A stretch of 64,000 nucleotides of DNA from Meandrina meandrites (taxonomy: Eukaryota > Cnidaria > Anthozoa > Scleractinia > Meandrinidae), in contig OY855904.1 of NCBI GenBank assembly GCA_963693305.1, positions 49,948,761 to 50,012,760 on the forward strand. The letters run 5' to 3'. The notes under the pieces are model-generated. The model saw only the letters and a program-made list of their open reading frames with translations. It was not told where the DNA came from and made no database searches. Positions 1 through 10,398 of this stretch are shown here, in pieces (the first letter of the stretch is position 1; each line of letters begins with the position of its first letter). The position numbers were made by a program, and so were the translations under genes.

Positions 1-777
1 ATTGGTTGTTGTACTGGGAACTTGATGTTATCATAGCAATCGCATTTTGACATACAAGTTTTCCCAAATTCGTTATTTTTGTGTTCCTATTAATGAAAAT
101 TAAGCTTAATCCAATTATTTTCACCTTTTTTAGGTTTTTTTTGCACTGTTCTATGGATTTTGAGTACTTTTCAGTAATTTTGGCCGGTCTTCCGACGTTT
201 TCGAAAAATGTTGAAATCCAAGATGGCAGATCCAAGATGGCGGCTGTTTTGACATCATGATGTAATTGTCACGTGATGTAACGTCATCATCTCACATGAC
301 ATAAATCAAAAGATAGCTTTTCCGACCTACTATATATCCTCTAAGTTTCATGATTGTGATTGCTTAAATATTCTGGAAGTTATGGAGGGAGGGGGGGGGG
401 GGGGCAGAATCCCCCCCCCCCGGTCTGAAAAGATCCAAAAAAGCCCGGTCTGAATAGGGTCAAGAAACCTGCATGGTTTTCCTTGTACACAGTGAGGTTC
501 TAAGTTCTAAGACCCCTCCCCTAGGATTTCCAGTGACCTTCCATGGGGTGGGTAAAGATTTTTCTGGAACTGCACAAGAAGACTGGACAGTAAAGGACCC
601 TAGTCAGCCTCTGCCATTTTCAATGCCATTGAAATTATATGAAAATTGTATGGTAAAGCGAAATCTTATTGTATTGCTGTAAATGTATTACTGGTAGTCA
701 AAATATAACAATACCGAAGTTAACTCTTGTATGTAAATCAAAACAAAGGCATGACTGCCTGGGATCCTTTAAACAGA
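1..777. other. Non-coding stretch, no gene recognised
   Basis: No convincing coding region is visible. It holds a short tandem CCAAGATGGC motif near 217-245 and a poly-G run followed by a poly-C run near 383-423. The G/C runs resemble the low-complexity cores of the MITE-type elements seen elsewhere in the window (40.8 kb and 41.7 kb). Short open frames here show no family features. Confidence 0.5.
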
Positions 778-2044
778 TTACTCTGGGTGAGGCATCAGAG
801 CCTTTCTCAGACTCTCTTTACCATGCAAATCAACAGCTGATCCAGATTTGCCAGCAGCCTTTAAAAGTGCCTGTGTGGTTTTCAGCTTCTTCTGTTCTTT
901 GTAAACTTTAAGGTACGCCCACTTCCTGACACGAAAATACAAATCCACAAAAAGAGTAAGCAGAAGATTGCTGTCCTCAATAGGGAGCTTGGCGGTGTAC
1001 GGCCAGTTTGGTCGCAGAAGACTAGAGTTTTCTACCAACTGAGACAGAAGTTCAGTGTCAGATTTCCTGGTGCTGGATCGAAAGCGTGATAAATTAAGAA
1101 AAGGCCTGATAGAAACCTCGAGGTAACAAAAGAAATTATAAGTTGCTTGGTCTACTTGGGTTAATCCGCCCCTTGTCAAAGATTGGCCAAGTAAGTTTGG
1201 AAATGTCATTGTGGGAGTCTGCTGTCCAACACCCCCTGTTTTCTCCGACATATATCTCCTGAATCTGTAATGCTTTGGAAACTGACTTTGACCGATGCTG
1301 GCTAATAGCGTCAAAAATTGTTGAGATCAATTTCTGAATGATAAGCCCGTCTGTTGAACCAATGCCAAGAACCGTTCTTAATTCGCCCCATTTGGACAAG
1401 AGTTCTTTTGAATGTCTAAATGCATGCAAATGCTCGGCAGTGTACTGCTCTCGTCTTGAGGAACTAAACAGATTATCCATGGCGAAAGTAACTGTCCACA
1501 AATTTTGCGCAACATACTTAAGAAACGCAGTTAAAGGAGTTGCGGGAGACTCTGCGTCCTTTTCTAGTTCCTTAGAAAACAATTTTGCGTGCTGTTGACA
1601 AGTCACAAACCTCTGTCCTCTAAGTTCAGCGATATCGGCTGGCGTAGCAGCAAGGTTGTCAAGAAAGTCCCGAAGCAATGGTACACACTCGCCGTCAAAG
1701 AAATCTTCAAACCCCAGGTTGCTCAAAACTTGCCGCGAACGCGTTTGACTTTCGGACATTTCAGGATTTTTGGTAGATGTCTTCTTAACTTTCACGCCGG
1801 TACAGCTGCTTTGGTGTCGAATTAGCCAGCCTTTTACGTTGTAAACTTTGCCACATGTACCGCACTTAAATCCTACTAGTCCGTCTTCATCTTCTTCGCT
1901 TGAACTTTCATCAGATATTTCGCCATCGGCCGTGTCCGCATCAATTTTCTTTCCTCCGTTCGCATTCATTAAATCATCCAACTCCATCGTCATGTTTTCG
2001 TCCCAATCCCAATCCCAATCCTCAAAGTCTTCTCCAATTTTCAT
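778..2044 (-). pseudogene. C2HC zinc-finger protein, single-exon, frameshifted
   Basis: The gene reads leftward from an ATG at 2044. The N-terminus is acidic, with a W-D repeat stretch. A zinc finger follows at about residues 60-81 (C-x2-C-x12-H-x3-C), then a helical region. The first frame runs into unrelated sequence after about position 1320. A second frame opening near 1314 continues a plausible protein to the stop at 778, so a 1-nt indel near 1311-1320, beside a short A run, splits one ~420-residue gene. No introns are visible. I do not recognise the family. The layout (acidic leader, one finger, helical body) suits a transposon-linked or retrocopied nuclear protein, but that is inference. 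The break could also be an assembly error. Confidence 0.5.
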
Positions 2045-2200
2045 TTTAACTTTTTGCGTGCAAATAAAACCCTTTGATTACAACAAATGTTGCGGCGAAA
2101 AAGCGAAATGGGTTTGTTTTGATGTGACGTCACGAATTTCCACTCTGTTGCGGCCATCACGTCAGCAAGTTTCCTATCCAGTCCTTTTACTATCCATGGT

Positions 2201-2828
2201 TTGTCATTGAAAACTAATTATATCACGTTTTTATACTTCCTTTTCCGTATATTTAGAGCTAATTAGATTGCGATTTGATTAGAAAGCAAATATTTCACCA
2301 AATTTTGAAAGTTGATAACTCAAAACATGCTAAAATTTAGCATATTTTCAACTGGCCTAAATGCCTTCTGGGACATAGTTTTTCCAAAAACAGCTTGCTC
2401 AGTCTGAAAGAGCATGATTTCGTCTTCAAAACAGTGAAATAAAATTTTTGGGTAAATAAAATCTTGAGCGCTGAGGTAGCAAAGTAAATGCATCTCTTCC
2501 ACTGAAAACACAACCTTTGACCTTGCCGAAACGAAACCGCTAATTACAAGAGATGACAAACATTTCGTTATTTTTCAAAGGTTTCTTGTTCTATCGGTCC
2601 AAAACAAGTATTATTTTGATAAATGCAATCTAACGGAATCTACGAAGCGCCTTTAAGTCACATTTTGACGAAATAAGTCAATTTGCTAATACGTTTACCG
2701 AGATTTGAACGTTAACGAATTCTACTGAATTGCGAATTCGTGAAATATGTTAATCAAGACGATACCCACCAGAATATTCATATTTGTAGCAGAGCCATAT
2801 CCCTGGAATTACGTTAAGAAGGAGCTGA
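2201..2828 (+). repeat. ~630 bp repeat, copy A of inverted pair
   Basis: This stretch is repeated in opposite orientation at 12943-13570 with few differences. Homology starts at TTTGTCATTGAAAACTAATT and ends at AAGGAGCTGA. A 79-codon open frame exists in both copies but differs mostly at amino-acid-changing positions, so it is probably not coding. No clear target duplication was found. The pair could be ends of one large element or two insertions of the same family. Confidence 0.7.
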
Positions 2829-3146
2829 ATCAATACTTTGCAACCTTTGCGAATACGAATGTCAAATATTTTTCAAGTGCCGTTTGTTCATTAGAGGAGA
2901 ACAACTGTACAGTTTCCATTGGCAACCCCAAAATAAACACTTCCGTCCAACACGATTTGTAATAATAATTTTTTGGATTATAGGCTGTATTTCATGAGAA
3001 ACATGTTATATATAGGTATTCTTCAGATTTGTTAGGACTGCGCATGTGCAGTGACACGTGTCATTCGGATGTTCAGATTAAAAGAAGTGAGTTGTGTTAA
3101 CTCAGTGTTTACTTGTGTTCTGGACAATTATTATCCGTTTACAACA
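2829..3146. other. Spacer, possible solo-LTR-like fragment
   Basis: No gene is seen. From about 3004 (TGTTATATATAGG) to 3145 (ACAACA) the sequence starts TG and ends CA-like, and contains an LTR-style GACTGCGCATGTGCAG stretch. A short solo LTR is possible, but no target duplication was verified. Confidence 0.2.
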
Positions 3147-3466
3147 AAACAATTAGAAACCAGAATTACGTATTAATATCTTTTTAAAGCGTTTTTCCTC
3201 GACTTGATTCATTATTTTTTGTCGAAGTGAGTTTACGTTGGAATGTTGGAATGCACTTCTTGACAGGTGTCATCAGTTTTTCGATAATTGTACGTTTCAG
3301 TATCGAAACTTGCGAGAAGGTAAAATCTTGAAAGAATTGGCGTTCTTCGTTGTACTCTGCTTGCAATTTTGGATATTAGAGAAAAGACGAAGGTGAAGCA
3401 AAACCTTTAAACATAATCCAGACTTCAGTCTGAGAGTTCTGTTGTGTGCGCTTGTTGAGCGTTGTA

Positions 3467-6037
3467 ATGGCTTCCTGTGGATACGCAAAACATGTTGGCG
3501 GTGATTGTGGTCCAAGTCCAGAACGATCAGTGGGTAAGAATAGCAGAATGCTCTAAGGATATCAAAGGCCATCTCAGAACATGCAGTGTTTCAGATTCGT
3601 CGTTGAATTCGGAGGCAACCCTTTTGCTGGCACGGGCAGGTAAAGTGCAAAGCAAGTTAATGCGGTTTTCCATCGCCGTGCTATTCATTGTATTTAATTT
3701 TATTTGTCAATCAGATGATTTTTTCATCCTTGCTGATTATAGGTATCTTTGATGAAGAAGAAAAGCATTCGAATCTCACGATTTGCCCAAGGCACCGCAA
3801 CGCATTTGGTCTAAGGTGGCGAAGTAACCGAAAAACCTGTTCCTGTCCAAATTCATGGGCAGCGCACAGAAAAGCCAATGTAAAGGGAGAGCGAGGGATA
3901 ACACTTGAACAGTCCCGTCGTCTTTAGAAGGCCACCGCAGTCATAACCCCAATCGGTTCAAGTGAGTTTATCGAAGTTCTTGCGGGGATTTTTGCGATCG
4001 TCATTCTAACCACACCCTTTCTACCATCCACAAAATGTCCTTTGGGGTCGTCACGCGTTCCTCTCCATGTCGAGAAGAAGAAGGCCTCTGGGCACGATGG
4101 CATAAGTATTCGTGTACTCAAAATTATTGCACCAGCATTTGCAAGTCCATTATGCAAATTGCTAAACCTTTCAATATCGACAAACAGTTTTCCAGACCGT
4201 TGGAAAGTAGCTAAAGTTACACCATTGCACAAGGGAGGCGCACGAAACGATATCAACAATTACCGCCCGATATCAATTTTTCCTGTCTTTTCGAAGATTA
4301 TCGAAAAACACGTAGCCAGCTGTCTTCTTAACTTTCTACATGACAACAACATGTTATATGAGTATCAATCAGCCTTCAGGTCAGGTCACTCTACAGAAAC
4401 AGCTCTAATCAGACTTACGGATCGCATCCTGAAAAACATGGACAATGACGAAGTGACCGGTCTGGTGTTTATAGATTTTCGTAAAGCTTTTGATGTTATA
4501 AATCACGAACTTCTTCTAAAAAAGCTGTCTATTTACGGTGCAAGCCCTCCGTCTGTTGCCTGGTTTCAATCGTACCTGTCTCAGAGAAAGCAATTTATTA
4601 CATTAGGGAAAACCACATCTGAACAGCTGACTATCAGACGGGGCGTTCCCCAAGGATCAATATTGGGACCGGTGCTCTTCCTCCTGTTTGTCAATGACAT
4701 GCCTCTAAACGTTCACAAGTCAACTATGGATATCTATGCAGACGATACCACCTTGTCTTTAAGCTTAGACTGGAAAGCTATTCCTGCACTAAACAAATCA
4801 TTAACAAAGGACTTGACAGAAGTTGAGAAATGGGCTAGTGAAAACAAAATGTTTATAAATACCAAGAAAACCAAAGCGTTGTTGGCTACGGGAAAGCGTC
4901 TGCGCAGACGTCTAGCCCATGACACAGGAAAATTTGAAGCTAGGATGCGAGAAGAAGAGATTGCGTGACGAACCTAAAGGAAGGCTACGTAGAAGGCTTC
5001 GCTCTTAATACTTCAAGTTTTCAACGTTTAATCGCGCAAGTTTAAAAGTGTGCTGCTCTCTAGGTTTTTTAGTTTAAGTTGATAAATTTCTGTTGTTTGG
5101 TTTCAGCCACAACCAGTTTCAATGACACGTTTCAACAAGCGTTTTCGCCGGGGGAGTTTGTAGATGTCAGCAAAGAGGGGCGTAAAACAAGCCCTCAGAA
5201 GTCTTCCGATGAACAGACTCTTTCGGAAGTGTCAGACACGACAGACGTAGATACAGGTGTAGGTGTTTTCTAGTGTCCTAATGAAGGGTGTATCAAGGTT
5301 TACCAGAGATACTCAGCCCTTGAAAAGCACCTTTCATACGGAAAGTGTGAATTGCACCCAAAAAAAGCCACACTTCTTGACAAAGCAAAACAACTGTACC
5401 ACGTTAAGTTGACGGAGGGAACTAGCGCAGGAGCAACAAGCCATGATGATAGTGTCGCTGCTCGGGGAAGCGCCGAAAATCCCAATCAGCTTGCGAGAGG
5501 GTGGGCGTTGAAGCAAACAAAAAAAGCTAGGCGCTTCAGTGAAACTCAAAAGAAGTACCTTGATGAAAAGTTTGACATTGGCCAGCAAACTAGTCACAAA
5601 ATGGATCCAGAATCGGTAGCTCGTGACATGCGCTACGCCAAAAATTCCGAAGGTAACCGGCTTTTTACCCGAGATGAATTCCTAACTGCGCAACAAGTAC
5701 AGTCGTACTTTTCCCGGGGCGCTGCCAAGCTACATCAACATTAGAAGATGACGGTATGAGTGATCATGAGGCTGCTGTCGAGCAACAGCAATACTGGGAT
5801 ACTCGTGAACAAGTTCTCCGAGAAGTTCAGCTTCAGCATCCAATAATTTATGACAATTTTGACCTCTGCGCCATGTATCATTCCAACAGGCTGAAACAGC
5901 TCAGTGTTGACATGTTAAAGTATATTTGCGAGTACTTCGACATAAACAAGGATCAACGAGCAGTGCGGCGGAACGCGCCATATATTGCGCTTATAGGCAA
6001 ACTAGTACAGTCGTGCTCCTGTTATGAGCAGCAGTAG
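3467..6037 (+). pseudogene. Transposon gene, zinc finger plus homeobox-like region, deleted and mutated
   Basis: Three exon-like pieces are visible. The first is 3467-3533, with donor G|GTAAGA. The second is 3743-3961, with a Cys/His segment around CPRHRNAFGLRW and an in-frame TAG at 3925. The third is 5107-6037, with acceptor TTTCAG. It encodes a C2HC finger (C-x4-C-x12-H-x5-C), then a basic helical block beginning ARGWAL and running through RRFSETQKKYL to QVQSYFSRG, then a C-terminal domain opening QLQHPIIYDNFDLCAMY. An in-frame TAG at 5271 and a frameshift near 5745 break it. The same C-terminal order occurs at 36.4-37.2 kb. The middle DDE-like part present there is absent here, so this copy is internally deleted and non-functional. 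Confidence 0.55.
4042..4968 (+). pseudogene. Non-LTR reverse transcriptase fragment (jockey/CR1-like)
   Basis: An open frame of about 308 codons covers the fingers and palm of a LINE reverse transcriptase. It opens near KASGHDGIS, has FIDFRKAFDVINH and RRGVPQGSILGP, and contains the catalytic YADD at about residues 231-234. Endonuclease and C-terminal parts are missing, so it is truncated at both ends. It sits inside the intron between the second and third exon pieces of the surrounding transposon gene, in the same orientation. The exact insertion boundaries are not clear. The clade call rests on motif style only. Confidence 0.75.
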
Positions 6038-6358
6038 TGATCATTTGAAGTAAAGAAAGCACCCAAGTGTCCCTAGCTACTACACATATCCCTTCGATCC
6101 ATACTTCTTCTGATCTAACAGACTATGTGAAGAGCCCTTGTACTTTATTAACAATAATCTTCAGAAGGTCAGAAATAAGCAGTTTCGCTAGTTTGTCGAA
6201 GGATTGTAAAAAAAGGAAATAACAAAACAAAACAAGAAAAAACTATTTCGAGCCAATGAAAAATGCGCTGCTAGAAGATACTATTTAACAATTAGACCAG
6301 TATCCCGCAAGGGCTACGGGTCAATAGCCCATGAGGCTTCGCCTCATGGGCTATTGAC

Positions 6359-6392
<34 letters not shown>

Positions 6393-6539
6393 TAGTGTCA
6401 TCCAAATAGTCGGACAGAAAGGCAATCATAAAGTTAGCAAATGCAAGTTGAAGAAAAATTTATTTGGGAATAAAGCGAAAGAAAGCGTCCCGAATTTTGC
6501 TACTCGATGACTATTACTAATAGTCCTCTAGTAGCGTAA

Positions 6540-6573
<34 letters not shown>

Positions 6574-6869
6574 GTTGGGTGATACTAATACTCCCTATGT
6601 TATCTTGCAATTATAAATGGTATATTACGGCACAGAAAACTGGGTTACACTTGTTTTGCTCCGATGAACACATTGGAGGTCATTGTAAGGAAACGACGTA
6701 CCCTGTTATATGATGTAGGTATTGTCTAGATCAACATACTGCATGCATTTGTTGACGTTCAATTATCCGCAAAAATTGACTTTATATTGCGTCAAACTGC
6801 AGTTTACAGTTACAACTGTTTCAGACCGATATAACTAAAAAAATGTTGAAAACGACAAAACATTTGCCT
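6038..6869. other. Non-coding tail of the 3.1-7.1 kb transposon
   Basis: No gene is recognised between the broken transposon gene and the right inverted arm. It contains the small foldback element described separately at 6288-6391. The rest is AT-rich. Confidence 0.5.
6288..6391. mobile_element. ~100 bp foldback MITE
   Basis: The ends are inverted copies (CAATTAGACC and GGTCTAATTG). The centre is a strong hairpin, with a 20-bp arm from GGGTCAATAGCCC and a three-base TTC loop. The whole stretch folds on itself and carries no coding sequence. Confidence 0.65.
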
Positions 6870-7046
6870 TCTCTTGTAGTTGTCCATCTAATTTCTAAAA
6901 CTGCAAGCAGAGTGCAAAGAGAATCGCCAATACTTTCAAATTTTACTTTCTTGCAAATTGTTTCGATACTGAAACGTACATTTATCGGAAAACTGATGAT
7001 ACCTGTCGAGAAGTGCGGGTACATTCCAACGTGAACTCACTTCAAC

Positions 7047-9926
7047 TCAATATATATATTGTATAATAAATGAATGAATTAAGTCGACGATAAGCACCAA
7101 CAAACGGTTATAAAACGTAATTCTGGTTTCTAATTGTTTCTCATACCACGGCCTAAAGAATACAGATTTTCCCGCAATTGTAATAAATCGGTTGTTCCAA
7201 ATGACCTCATTTTCCACATCGTTTTTGCTTAAGGGAGTATGAGCCACAATCTTCTGCCATGCATCGAGCACGTCTTTGTAAAATAATGATAAACAAGAAA
7301 GCTGCGGAAGAGTTTTTAGTGAAAAATTGCAATCGAAAATAAGTTTTCCGCCAATGTCTCTCAGATAATCAAGTGGCAGTGATTTCCACATAGCGTTCTC
7401 AGGAGCGGATAGTCTTTTAACCCAAGCTGCTTTAAGCGATTTGTTGATGATGTCGAAATCAGGCATACCTAAACCCCCTTCTTTTCTTTCGCCTATCATC
7501 GTTGTCTTTTTAATCTTTGGGTTCTTGTGACTCCAGATAAAATCCACAATTTTCTTATTAACTCTTTTTACAAAATCTTCGGAAATGGGAAGAACAGCTG
7601 AGACAAAGGTTAATTTAGAGAGTGCTAAGGATTTTACTATGTTGATTTTCCCATACAGGGTCAAGTCTCTGGACGACCAAACGCTAAGGCATTTTTCCAA
7701 GGAAATCAGTCTTGTTTCTAAGTTTTTACTATCAGAGATGTTCTGGTCTATTGTAAAACAGACACCAAGAGCATTAACATAATTCTCAGGCCAGCGAATC
7801 CCAAAGGGTGTGTCGGTTCTGTTCTTGTTCGAACCTAACCATAATGCCTCCGTTTTTGACCTATTTAACTCGAGCCCCGAAAAGGCTGCTGGCTGATGTA
7901 GTATTTTCAACAAGGCAAGTAGTATCATCAGCGTACTGAGATAATTTAAATTCCTTTGAGTTGAGCGATAAGCCCTTTATCGATTTGTCGCTTCTAATAG
8001 CGCCTGCTAGAAGCTCCACCCCAATAACAAAAAGAATTCCAGAAAGGGGGCACCCCTGTCTAACACCACGCTCCAGAGAAAAAAAGGGTGTTGCAAAGCC
8101 ATTGTTGATAACACAGCTTTGTGGGTTAGTGTAAAATGTTTTGATCCATTTAACTAGCATATCTCCAAAACCAAAAGTTTTTAATGCTCTGAATAAAAAA
8201 GACCATTCAATGCTGTCGAAAGCCTTCCTGAAATCTAAAAAAAACGCAATGCCAGGAGTCCTCGTGTATTGACAACGTTCAATAACATCTGAAATTAGGC
8301 GAATATTTTGTCCAATAAAACGCTTTTTCACATAACCCGTTTGATCACTGTGAATAATGCTTGGCAATATTTTAGATATTCTCGAAGCTATTGCTCTAGT
8401 AGAGATTTTGTAATCAGTGTTCAGCAGCGAGATTGGTCTCCAGTTGTCGAGGAGCGTTTTATCTTTATTTTTCTTCGGAATAAGAGTGATTATCCTTCTT
8501 CTTTGTGAAATAGTTAATTCCCCGCATTCGAAAGCGTAGTTTAGGCTATCAACTCATTCTTGCCCTACACTTTCCCAGAAAGCTAAGTAGAACTCAGCGG
8601 AGAGACCATCCGAGCCGGGAGATTTTCCTTTTGCCATTTGCTTCAGAGACGCGAAGCACTCATCTTTTGTTAATAAGCCTTCGCATGATTGCTTCTGGTC
8701 CGCAGATATTTCAGGTAAAACTGGGTTATTAACAAAGGTGTCGAAGAGCTGGTCGTCTGAATTTGCACCAGTGGAAGTGTACAGCTCCTTATAGAACCGA
8801 TGCACTTCATTTAAAATATCTTTTGGTCTAGAAATAGTGGTTTTATCCGGACGTTTCAGTTCAGTTATATACTTAGTATTGTAATTTCTTTTCTCCAGGC
8901 GGTAGAAATATTTAGAATTGCGCTCACCATATTCGCACCAGCGAGCTTTACTTCGCGCTATGGCCCCCCGGGTTCTGAACAATGATAACTGATTCAATTT
9001 AAATTTTACATTATGAAACTCGGACACGTTTTCCTCTGATGGATCCTCGCCAACTTTTTTTTGCAGATTGCATAGTTCGCTATGAAGCAATTCTTCCTCG
9101 TTTCTGCGCTGTTTTGATCGCCTTTTGGAGAAGAATAAAGTAAAGCTTCTGATTTCCATCTTAATCATTTCCCAGTAAAGTCTTTTGTCTTCCAAATAGC
9201 CGTATTTTTCTTTATATTTCCCTATGTTTTCCTTGAGTTCTTCGACGAATTTTTATCTTCTAGAAGAGAATTATTGAATTTAAAAAAACCAGGTCCGCGC
9301 TTTTCATAATCTTTAGACAAAAGAGAGAAAGAGACTGCCGCATCATCTGAGAAAGACACTGGAATTATCTTGCATTCTGTTATCTGATTAATAATGCCGG
9401 TAGAAACCAAAAAATAATCCAATCTACAGTGAATTTTTAAAGACTTAAGGTGCCAAGTGAACAAAGTCTCCTTTGGATGCATGTATCGCCAAGCGTCTTC
9501 TAAATCTAGAGTTCTACAGAGATTGCAAATAGCTTGAACAACTGCCTCTTTTTTCCCAACGGAGCAGCCACCGCTTTTATCACTTGAAGTCAGTGCACAG
9601 TTAAAATCACCTCCAACAATGATATTCTCATTTGCATATTTTACGAGCATACCCTTGAGGTTGTCGAAAAATTTTACTTGTTGTGCTAAATCGTTCGGAG
9701 CGTAAATGTTTACAAAAACAAACGTCGTGTTATCAATTCGGACTTCCAATATTATCATTCTACCTTTTCCGCTCATTTCACATTCGATAATTTTGGCGTC
9801 TAGAGAAGGATTAAGCATGATCACTGTTCCTTTGCTATGTCTCGAGCCGTGACAGAAAAACATTTTGCCTCCCCACTCCGCCGACCAGAGTTTTTCAATT
9901 TCACTAGAGCAATACGTTTCTTGCAA
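7047..9926 (-). pseudogene. LINE ORF2: AP endonuclease and reverse transcriptase, broken
   Basis: The endonuclease part (9926-9222) has the family hallmarks FLQETYC-type start, GGDFNCAL and RLDYFLVS. The linker follows at 9195-8554 and ends with the RT entry motif GKSPGSDGLSAEFY. The RT core (8367-7861) includes FLDFRKAFDSIEW, RGVRQGCPLSG and the catalytic YADD. A last part (7928-7140) covers the thumb and connection. Breaks seen are a frameshift near 9215, an in-frame TGA at 8554-8556 and a frameshift near 7900. After PWYEK the frame enters the adjoining transposon arm, so the true C-terminus is lost. Motif style and the RRM-type ORF1 place it in the L1/Tx1 group. The protein would nick target DNA and reverse-transcribe its own RNA if intact. 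Confidence 0.8.
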
Positions 9927-10398
9927 AAAAAATTATTTGAAATTTATTAATGTGCAGCCATCTAAAAACTTGTCTTCTTTTTCGCGCGCTATTGAGACCC
10001 CTTGTGTTCACTGTAACGCAAGAAAAAGAATGTGGCATTATGGTAATGAGAAAATTTGACTTACCTCAATATACTTGCGAGCTCAAAAAACAGACAGCAG
10101 GAAGAAACGAGACCTCGTGAACACCTAAAACAATTTCTATCACTATTAAAGCTTAGAACATGTAACAAAAAACAAATCGAATCGACTATAAATACACTAT
10201 TACAAGTAAACATTACATAAAGGATAGCCCTATTGCTAAAGAATGAATTTCTTGCAAGACACATTCCGAATTGGGACGCCTGACTTGACCAGATAAAGAT
10301 AAATGCTTGTTACAAGACCCGTATAAACAGGCACCACATTCAAACTAAGAGCAAGTTCAAGAGACACTACAAACCAGAGTCTTATGTATAAAATTGTT
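9927..10398 (-). other. LINE inter-ORF segment, degraded
   Basis: This lies between the ORF1 stop and the recognisable endonuclease. The N-terminal residues of the endonuclease are not readable in one frame, with a stop just before the FLQETYC motif. No independent gene is seen. Confidence 0.4.

Larger units (their letters stand above)
3147..7137 (+). mobile_element. Decayed DNA transposon with terminal inverted repeats
   Basis: Arms at about 3147-3385 and 6870-7137 are inverted copies of each other. Shared landmarks include ACAATTAGAAACCAGAATTA at the outer ends and GTACGTTTCAGTATCGAAAC inside. Between them lies a broken multi-exon gene (3467-6037) of the same family as the gene in the 22.0-38.5 kb transposon, so this is likely an internally deleted relative. 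The right end abuts, and appears to truncate, the LINE at 7.14 kb. A possible target duplication AATT flanks AGAAACC at each end, but this is weak. A second RT fragment (4.04-4.97 kb) has inserted into an intron. Confidence 0.6.

Noticed and set aside
2320..2559. 79-codon open frame repeated at 13209-13448
   Set aside because: Present in both inverted repeat copies, but differences are mostly amino-acid changing. It is probably a by-product of the repeat.
3245..3275. CTGATGA on the minus strand near 3260 as a hammerhead
   Set aside because: No GAAA partner at the right distance and no stem II. It is part of the transposon inverted arm.
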